Below, one piece after another: positions 58,130-64,000 of a stretch of 64,000 nt of DNA. This stretch comes from Paraburkholderia phytofirmans PsJN. GTDB taxonomy: Bacteria > Pseudomonadota > Gammaproteobacteria > Burkholderiales > Burkholderiaceae. The position numbers and the translations under genes were made by a program. The notes below the pieces were generated by a model. It was given only the letters and a program-made list of their open reading frames with translations, was not told the DNA's origin and ran no database searches. The stretch's first letter is position 1. Each line of letters opens with the position of its first letter. The stretch lies in contig NC_010681.1 of the NCBI RefSeq assembly GCF_000020125.1, positions 310,001-374,000 on the forward strand, given 5' to 3'.

Positions 58130-59440
58130 ATGCAACGAATCACCAACACTGGCCGCGTCAATCTCGGGCATCTGTTCTGGCTGCGCAGTCTCGCGATCAT
58201 TGGCCAGTTGATGACGATTGCCTTCGTGCAGATCTTCATCGGCGTGCACTTGCCGTTGCCCGCCATGCTGTTGGTGATCGCGCTCGAAGTGATCTTCAAC
58301 GCAATCACGTGGTGGCGCGTCTCGCAGCAGCGTCCCGAATCCAACATGGAGTTGTTCGGCCAGATATGGGTCGATCTGGGCGCGTTGTCCGCGCTGCTGT
58401 TTCTTTCCGGCGGCACCACCAATCCATTCGTTTCGCTCTATCTGCCCTCGCTTGCCATCGCCGCGGCCGTGCTGCCGTGGCATCTGATGGCGTGGCTCGC
58501 AGCGTTCGCCGTGGCCTGCTACGCGGTGCTCGGTTTCGATTCTGTACCGCTGAATCTCGACAATCCGGCGAACCTGTTCGACTACTACCGCGCGGGCATG
58601 TGGGTGAACTTCATGGTCAGCGTCGGCCTCATTGCATGGTTCGTTGCGCGCATGTCGAGGGCATTGCGGCTACGTGACGCAGCGCTCGGAGACGCGCAGC
58701 AGCGCTTGCTTCACGACGAACGCGCGGTTGCTTTGGGTGTGCAGGCGGCTACCGTGGCACACGAAATCGGTACGCCGTTGTCTACAATTGCCATGTTGTC
58801 CGAAGAATTGCGAGATGCAGCGCGTTCCGATAAGGGACTTGCGCCTTATAGCGCCGATCTCGAATTGCTCGAACAGCAAATGACACTGTGTACGTCGGCG
58901 CTTGCGCGCTTGCGCAGCCGCGCGTCGATAACCACTAACCGGCAGCAGGTCGGCGAGTGGCTCGAATCGTTTGCCGAGCAGTGGCGCTTGCGTCATCCGC
59001 ATGTGAAATTCGAGCGGGTTGGCGTGCCGCCGGCGGATGTCAGTCTTGACGATACGGTGGCCGTGAGTCAGATTCTCACGATTTTGCTCGACAACGCCGC
59101 GCGTGCAAGCCGCGATCACGTGACGCTGTCCTGCGCGCTAGCGGCGCGCGGCGACCAGATCGTCTTCGAAGTATGTGATGCAGGCCCGGGCATTCCGGCC
59201 ACGTTGCGCGGCTCGCTCGGAGCGATGCCGGTCGAGAGTACGCAAGGTGGGCACGGTGTCGGCCTCTATCTGGCTTTTTCGGCGGCGGCGCGCCTGAATG
59301 GATCAATCGAACTGACCGATGTCAGCACGATCAAGCCGCGCGGCACGCGCGCGGTCCTTAAGCTGCCGCTCGCCGGACGCAAATTTTCTGGCAAAGGCCG
59401 TCAAGGCGCTGCGCCATCCAACACGGAGAAACAGGCATGA
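58130..59440 (+). CDS. regB: Redox-responsive sensor kinase RegB (PrrB/RoxS type)
   Basis: A 436-aa kinase with six membrane spans in the first ~175 residues and the quinone-sensing loop GGTTNPF (94-100). The H box is AHEIGTPLSTI with H211, a Cys 43 residues later (C254, TLCTSAL) matches the redox Cys of RegB, and the ATPase domain follows with DAGPGIP and GGHGVGLYL. RegB autophosphorylates when the respiratory chain is reduced and passes phosphate to RegA. Its stop overlaps regA (ATGA). Confidence 0.92.
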   Translation: MQRITNTGRVNLGHLFWLRSLAIIGQLMTIAFVQIFIGVHLPLPAMLLVIALEVIFNAITWWRVSQQRPESNMELFGQIWVDLGALSALLFLSGGTTNPFVSLYLPSLAIAAAVLPWHLMAWLAAFAVACYAVLGFDSVPLNLDNPANLFDYYRAGMWVNFMVSVGLIAWFVARMSRALRLRDAALGDAQQRLLHDERAVALGVQAATVAHEIGTPLSTIAMLSEELRDAARSDKGLAPYSADLELLEQQMTLCTSALARLRSRASITTNRQQVGEWLESFAEQWRLRHPHVKFERVGVPPADVSLDDTVAVSQILTILLDNAARASRDHVTLSCALAARGDQIVFEVCDAGPGIPATLRGSLGAMPVESTQGGHGVGLYLAFSAAARLNGSIELTDVSTIKPRGTRAVLKLPLAGRKFSGKGRQGAAPSNTEKQA

Positions 59441-59979
59441 GCGATATGAATTTTCTGGTGATCGACGACGATGAGGTGTTCTCCGGCATCCTCGCTCGTG
59501 GGCTCACCCGGCGCGGGTACACGGTGAGCGAGGCGCACAACGCGGATGAGGCCATCAAGCTGGCGAATCAGCAGAAGTTCAGCCAGATCACGGTGGATCT
59601 GCATCTCGGCAACGACTCAGGCCTCACGCTGGTCGCGCCGTTGCGCGATTTGCAGCCCGACGCGCGCATGCTGGTCCTGACCGGCTATGCGAGCATCGCC
59701 ACCGCGGTGCAGGCGGTGAAAGACGGTGCCGATAACTATCTGGCCAAGCCTGCCAACGTCGAGACGATTCTGTCGGCGCTGCAAAGCGAAGCAAGCGCGT
59801 TGCAAGCAGAAGAGGCGATCGAGCATCCCACGCCATTGTCGGTGGCGCGTCTGGAGTGGGAGCATATTCAACGCGTGCTCGCCGAGCACGGCGGCAATAT
59901 TTCGGCTACCGCGCGCGCGTTGAACATGCATCGGCGCACGCTGCAGCGCAAGCTGGCGAAGCGGCCGGTCAAGCAGTAA
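59437..59979 (+). CDS. regA: Response regulator RegA (PrrA/RoxR type)
   Basis: A 180-aa regulator: receiver domain with DDDE (8-11), phosphate acceptor Asp in TVDLHLGNDSG, and K of LAKPAN. A Fis-type HTH ends the chain (GGNISATARALNMHRRTLQRKLAKR), as in RegA/PrrA, which controls respiratory, carbon-fixation or nitrogen genes in response to redox state. An intrinsic terminator follows. Confidence 0.93.
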   Translation: MSDMNFLVIDDDEVFSGILARGLTRRGYTVSEAHNADEAIKLANQQKFSQITVDLHLGNDSGLTLVAPLRDLQPDARMLVLTGYASIATAVQAVKDGADNYLAKPANVETILSALQSEASALQAEEAIEHPTPLSVARLEWEHIQRVLAEHGGNISATARALNMHRRTLQRKLAKRPVKQ

Positions 59980-60015
59980 GAGACGGTGTCCTGGCACCGC
60001 TTGCCGTAAGCAAAT

Positions 60016-60052
60016 AAAAACGGGCTGCCTTATCAAAGGCAGCCCGTTTTTT
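60016..60052. terminator. Bidirectional terminator between regA and hslU
   Basis: AAAAACGGGCTGCCTT, a 4-nt loop, and the exact complement ending in TTTTTT. It serves regA and the converging hslU. Confidence 0.92.
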
Positions 60053-60122
60053 GTATGCGTCGCGCGCGATCCGCCTCAAACTGTCAGCACGGTAACAGCC
60101 TGGGCCGATCCCGGCTTCGGCA

Positions 60123-61469
60123 TCACAGCACGTAGCGCGACAGATCCTCGTCTTCCGCCACTTCGTTCAGCGCGCGATCGACATAAGCCGCGTCGATCTG
60201 CACCGTCCGGCCCGAGTGATTGCCGGCCGCGAACGAAACTTCTTCGAGCAGCTTTTCGATTACCGTGTAGAGACGCCGTGCGCCGATGTTCTCGGTCTTT
60301 TCGTTCACCGAGTACGCGATCTCCGCGAGGCGGCGAATGCCGTCGTCGGCGAATTCGAGGTGCACGTCTTCGGTGGCGAGCAGTGCCTGGTATTGCTTGA
60401 CGAGGCTCGCATCCGTGGACACGAGGATCGATTCGAAGTCGTTCACCGAGAGCGAGTCCAGTTCGACACGGATCGGAAAGCGGCCTTGCAGTTCCGGAAT
60501 CAGATCGCTCGGTTTGGCCAGGTGGAATGCGCCGCTCGCAATGAACAGAATGTGATCGGTCTTCACCATGCCGTACTTGGTGTTGATCGTGGTGCCTTCG
60601 ACCAGCGGCAACAAATCACGCTGCACGCCCTGACGCGAAACTTCACCGCCGCCGGCTTCGTTGCGCGAGGCGATCTTGTCGATCTCGTCGAGAAACACAA
60701 TGCCGTTCTGCTCGACGTTCTGCACGGCCTTGGTTTTCACCTCTTCGTCGTTCAGCATCTTGCCGGCTTCTTCGTCGGTGAGAACCTTCAGCGCTTCTTT
60801 CACCTTCAGCTTGCGGCGCGTTTTCTTGCCGCCGCCGATGTTCGCGAACATCGAACGGATCTGCTCGGTCATGTCTTCCATGCCCGGCGGCCCCATGATG
60901 TCCATGCCGACTTGCGGCTGTTCCACATCGAGCTCGATTTCCTTGTCGTCGAGCAGGCCTTCGCGCAGGCGCTTGCGGAATGTCTGGCGCGTAGTGCTGC
61001 TTTCGTCGACGGTATCGGCGGCGCTGGAACTCGCGCCGAAGCCGACGGGCCGCGCGCTCGGCAGCAGAATGTCGAGGATGCGGTCTTCGGCTTGATCTTC
61101 GGCCTTGGTCCGCACTTTGCGCATTTCCGTTTCGCGCGTCTGCTTGACCGAAATTTCGATCAGGTCGCGCACGATGCTGTCCACGTCACGGCCCACATAG
61201 CCGACTTCGGTGAACTTGGTTGCTTCGATCTTGATGAACGGCGCGTCGGCTAGTTTTGCCAAACGCCGCGCGATTTCGGTCTTGCCGACGCCAGTCGGCC
61301 CGATCATCAGAATGTTCTTTGGCGTGATTTCCTGACGCAGCGGATCTTCAACCTGCTGACGGCGCCAGCGATTGCGCAGCGCCACAGCCACCGCTTTTTT
61401 CGCGCGGCCTTGGCCGATGATGTGTTTGTCGAGTTCCGAGACGATCTCGGCAGGGGTCATGGTGCTCAT
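60123..61469 (-). CDS. hslU: HslU unfoldase (ATP-dependent protease ATPase)
   Basis: A 448-aa AAA+ ring ATPase that unfolds proteins for HslV. Walker [10 protein letters not shown] (about 57-65), pore loop GYVGRD, I domain (about 110-240), Walker [10 protein letters not shown] and the conserved C-terminal hydrophobic tail that docks on HslV. Length equals the family norm. It lies 9 bp after hslV. Confidence 0.97.
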   Translation of the reverse strand: MSTMTPAEIVSELDKHIIGQGRAKKAVAVALRNRWRRQQVEDPLRQEITPKNILMIGPTGVGKTEIARRLAKLADAPFIKIEATKFTEVGYVGRDVDSIVRDLIEISVKQTRETEMRKVRTKAEDQAEDRILDILLPSARPVGFGASSSAADTVDESSTTRQTFRKRLREGLLDDKEIELDVEQPQVGMDIMGPPGMEDMTEQIRSMFANIGGGKKTRRKLKVKEALKVLTDEEAGKMLNDEEVKTKAVQNVEQNGIVFLDEIDKIASRNEAGGGEVSRQGVQRDLLPLVEGTTINTKYGMVKTDHILFIASGAFHLAKPSDLIPELQGRFPIRVELDSLSVNDFESILVSTDASLVKQYQALLATEDVHLEFADDGIRRLAEIAYSVNEKTENIGARRLYTVIEKLLEEVSFAAGNHSGRTVQIDAAYVDRALNEVAEDEDLSRYVL

Positions 61470-61478
61470 CGTGGGTCC

Positions 61479-62015
61479 TTACTCGATCGTCTCGATAACG
61501 CGGTTATGGTTCGTGTAGATGCACATGTCGCCGGCAATCTCCAGCGACTTTTCCACGATTTCACGGGGCGACAGTTCCGTGTTGTGAGCGAGCGCGGTCG
61601 CGGCGGCTTGCGCATAAGCGCCGCCGGAACCGATCGCGCAGATGCCGCCTTCCGGATCGAGCACGTCGCCGTTGCCGGTGATGACGAGCGTGGTAGTGGC
61701 GTCCGCGGTGATCAGCATGGCTTCGAGACGGCGCAGCATGCGGTCGGTGCGCCAGTCTTTGGCGAGTTCGACGGCGGCGCGCGTGAGGTTGCCCTGATGT
61801 TTTTCCAGCTTCGCTTCGAAGCGGTCGAGCAGCGAGAAGGCGTCGGCCGTGCCACCGGCGAAGCCGACCAGCACCTTGCCGTTATAGATGCGCCGGACTT
61901 TCTTCGCACCGCCTTTCATGACGATGTTGCCTAGCGTCACCTGGCCGTCGCCGCCGAGCGCGACTTTGTCGCCGCGGCGCACGGAGACGATCGTCGTGCC
62001 GTGAAATTGCTCCAT
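61479..62015 (-). CDS. hslV: HslV peptidase (proteasome-like)
   Basis: A 178-aa threonine protease. The catalytic stretch [20 protein letters not shown] is preceded by MEQFHG, so a short propeptide must be removed to expose Thr7 (E. coli HslV has only Met before the Thr). Lys in GGAKKVRR and the rest of the active site are intact. ATG 62015 is preferred to 62138, as the longer frame has no similarity. Confidence 0.96.
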
Positions 62016-62409
62016 ATGCGTTCCTCTTTGCAAAACGGGTAGGACGCGGCAGCGCACTGCGCTACCGCATGAATCCTGAAAGCGGACGGCGCGCGACGCT
62101 AACAAACGAACCGGCCGGCGCGCGCTCGTGCAGCGCATGTCCGATTTATTTTAGGGCGTGCGCGGTCATATCAAGAGCCGGCAAATGGCATAAGACAAAA
62201 AACCCGTGAATTGGTGCGAGGTGCGCGTCCGCGCGGCATTGGACGGCGCGGAGCCGGGATAGCACGAATCGCGGTCCCGAGCCGGCAAATGGCATAGGAC
62301 AAATACAGATGGACTCAGGAGCGAACGCGTCGGTTACGCCGACAAGAAGGTGTCGAGGCAAGGTGGGTGATAGCCTGCACGACGGCAATGCCCCGAATAT
62401 GCGGCACAC
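62016..62409. other. Gene-free region upstream of hslV with a 25-bp direct repeat
   Basis: No gene is seen. It should hold the hslVU promoter. GAGCCGGCAAATGGCATAAG followed by ACAAA occurs at 62175-62199 and again with one change at 62279-62303, 104 bp apart. These direct repeats, 160 to 290 bp upstream of the hslV start, may be a regulator binding pair or a small duplication. Confidence 0.5.
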
Positions 62410-62441
62410 AAAACAAAAAGGCGCACGGCTCACCGTGCGCC
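62410..62441 (-). terminator. Intrinsic terminator of dksA
   Basis: On the minus strand GGCGCACGG, TGAG, CCGTGCGCC is followed by TTTTTGTTTTG. It lies 52 bp after the dksA stop. Confidence 0.9.
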
Positions 62442-62493
62442 TCTCGACGAAGCAGCGTTTCAGGGCGCGGAGCCGAAGCCGCGCCGCAAGCAT

Positions 62494-62913
62494 TCAGTCG
62501 CCGAACAGCTTCTGGCGCAGTTCGCGGCGTTCCTGCGCTTCGAGCGACAGGGTGGCCGTGGGCCGTGCGAGCAGACGCGGGATGCCGATCGGCTCACCGG
62601 TTTCTTCGCACCAGCCGTAGTCGCCCGAGTCGATGCGCGCGATGGACTGCTGCACCTTCTTCAGCAGCTTGCGCTCGCGGTCGCGCGTGCGCAGTTCGAG
62701 CGCATGCTCTTCCTCGATCGTTGCGCGGTCGGCCGGGTCCGGCACGATTACGGTTTCGCGCAGGTTCTCGGTCGTCTGGCCGGCATTGCGGAGAATATCC
62801 GCCTGCAGTTGTTCGAGCTTGTTCTTGAAGAAGGCGAGCTGATCCTCATTCATGTAATCCTTGTCGCTCATCTTCAGGATTTCGGCTTCGGTCAAGAGTC
62901 GTTTCGTCGTCAT
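62494..62913 (-). CDS. dksA: RNA polymerase-binding transcription factor DksA (zinc-finger-degenerate type)
   Basis: A 139-aa DksA that inserts its coiled coil into the RNA polymerase secondary channel and works with ppGpp. The coil-tip motif DPADRA (59-64) is intact. The C-terminal finger, normally CxxC...CxxC, is reduced to C102, T105, S123, A126, so only one Cys remains and zinc binding as in E. coli DksA is unlikely. ATG 62913 is chosen over upstream options. It lies next to a COG0523 metallochaperone gene. Confidence 0.93.
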   Translation of the reverse strand: MTTKRLLTEAEILKMSDKDYMNEDQLAFFKNKLEQLQADILRNAGQTTENLRETVIVPDPADRATIEEEHALELRTRDRERKLLKKVQQSIARIDSGDYGWCEETGEPIGIPRLLARPTATLSLEAQERRELRQKLFGD

Positions 62914-63560
62914 CTGGCTTACTTCTTCAATGTGAGGCAAAACTCTTACATAGTGCCCGCACTTTCGTATTGCCCGCAAATGCGCCTCGAAGACGCTGAG
63001 CGCCAAGGCGGGCACGGACAGTGGACTGTCGTGACGCCGAAGCGCCTGGCGCCCACACGCCGGGCGTCGCAACGCTAATGCGGGGCCGAACTCCTCTGGA
63101 AACCGATTCTCAAATGCTCCTGAGGCATTGCTTGCCGACAGCGCGCCTTTTCAGGCGCTGCCAGCCGGCATTGTCGGCGTATCGTCCGGATAAGATTTTC
63201 CGGCGCCTTTCAGGCCCGTCGCGGGATACGCGCTGACCGGGCAATTCGTTGTCATTCTCCAGTGGGCACGTATTGTAACTGAACCACAATCTAGCGCCGC
63301 AAGTGGTGAAAATCCCCGTACGGCACCCCGATATCCCGAAAATATAACGCGCGCACGACCAAAAAGCGATGGTCGTGCACGCTTTAATACAGCAGGGTTT
63401 TCACGCGCTTTTCATACGCGCGACTTTTCAGTGAGCTTTCGGCCGCTGTTAAAGCGGATTCAGCAGACGATTTGGGCGGCGCGCGCCTTCCGCATATTCC
63501 GTTTCAGCCAGTAGCACGGCGTATGCCGCATCGCATGGTTTTCGGTCTGAGTAAACGACA
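62914..63560. other. Long gene-free region between dksA and the COG0523 gene
   Basis: About 650 bp with no gene I can support. It must contain the dksA promoter. An 8-bp stem hairpin (GCACGACC at 63353-63360 with GGTCGTGC at 63371-63378) is present. A more AT-rich patch occurs near 63280-63400. An unseen small RNA is possible but not shown. Confidence 0.4.
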
Positions 63561-63581
63561 AGCCCCGGGCAAGCCGGGGCT
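63561..63581 (-). terminator. Hairpin after the partial COG0523 gene
   Basis: AGCCCCGG, a 5-nt loop, CCGGGGCT, 10 bp downstream of the stop codon, followed by TGTCGTTTAC on the minus strand. Probable terminator with a weak T-run. Confidence 0.6.
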
Positions 63582-63590
63582 GAAGACTTC

Positions 63591-64000
63591 TTAGGCGAGG
63601 CAGGCGTCCAGACCGTCGGTGATCAGGTCTTGCGGCAGTTCAATGCCGATAAACACCATCTTGTTGGTCTTTTTCTCGATCGGCTGCCATTTTGCGGCCA
63701 GATCGCTGCCCATCATCTGATGCACGCCCTGGAACACCACCTTGCGGTCGACGCCCTTCATGTAGAGCACGCCCTTATAGCGCAGCAGGCGCTCGCCATA
63801 AATCTGCAGAATGCCGCCGAGAAAGTCTTCCAGCTTGTTCGGATCGAACGGCCGGTCGTTGCGGTAGACGAACGACTTGATCTTGTCGTCATGGTGCGCA
63901 TGGTGGTGATGCGCGTGATCATGGCCTTCGTGATCGCACTTGCCGTGGTCGTGATCGCAATCGGCGTGATCGTCGTGGGTATGGCCGTGCTCGTCATGGG
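63591..64000 (-). CDS. COG0523 (CobW-like) GTPase, C-terminal part
   Basis: Minus-strand frame with stop TAA at 63591-63593 that runs off the right edge, so only the C-terminal ~136 residues are seen. A His/Asp-rich stretch (HGHDHAHHHHAHHDD) precedes the CobW_C domain, with SFVYRNDRPFDPNKLE, YGERLLRYKGVLYM and VFQGVHQMMGSDLAAKW. The matching region of the first COG0523 protein (left part of the window) has the same C-terminal pattern but no long His-rich part. The His stretch probably stores or senses zinc. The 5' end and GTPase motifs lie outside the window. Confidence 0.9.
   Translation of the reverse strand, partial: HDEHGHTHDDHADCDHDHGKCDHEGHDHAHHHHAHHDDKIKSFVYRNDRPFDPNKLEDFLGGILQIYGERLLRYKGVLYMKGVDRKVVFQGVHQMMGSDLAAKWQPIEKKTNKMVFIGIELPQDLITDGLDACLA

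Overview
The window reads as chromosomal DNA of a Burkholderiaceae bacterium, most likely Paraburkholderia or Burkholderia. This is inferred from the high GC content, the codon use and the gene order: dprA-def-fmt-htpX-rsmB-NtrYX-like, queC-queE-queD, mreBCD-mrdA-rodA beside gatCAB, ampG-metW-metX-slmA-argB, and regBA-hslUV-dksA. No species-level marker was available to me.

Positions 1 to about 11,840 look like an accessory or remodelled region. They hold a broken AraC-type regulator, a small periplasmic protein, a block with DnaA-box and iteron-like sequences but no initiator gene, and a compact zinc-scarcity module. In that module a COG0523 GTPase gene faces away from a four-gene metal ABC transporter operon across a Zur-box-like palindrome. 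Next come a 63-aa acidic protein, an odd class II tRNA-like gene with a GCG anticodon and a long inverted repeat at its 3' end, a two-gene cassette (48-aa membrane peptide plus an HTH-like protein), several short ORFs or remnants, and a class II Fic protein. tRNA-Lys(CTT) closes the region.

Positions 11,840 to 31,900 are core housekeeping: PaaI-type thioesterase, patatin-like hydrolase, D-2-hydroxyacid dehydrogenase, pckG, a LysR regulator, topB, thioredoxin-like protein, dprA, def, fmt, a LysE exporter, htpX, rsmB, a DUF4390 protein and an NtrY/NtrX-like two-component pair. tRNA-Phe follows. Then come the 7-deazaguanine genes queC-queE-queD, an HpcH/HpaI aldolase, a Sel1 protein, and the elongasome operon mreB-mreC-mreD-mrdA-rodA on the minus strand. 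This operon is divergent from gatC-gatA-gatB.

The right part carries ppk2, exonuclease III, an M48 peptidase, ampG, and metX-metW under a SAM-II riboswitch. It continues with slmA, a HAD nucleotidase, argB, a small CWC protein, a TPR/glycosyltransferase protein, the redox pair RegB/RegA, hslV-hslU and dksA, and ends in the C-terminal part of a second COG0523 GTPase with a His-rich stretch. Noncoding gaps hold several clear intrinsic terminators. I did not find a complete insertion sequence, prophage or CRISPR array. The most unusual signals are the tRNA-like gene with its inverted repeat, the orphan origin-like block, the small membrane peptide/HTH cassette and the Zur-controlled locus.
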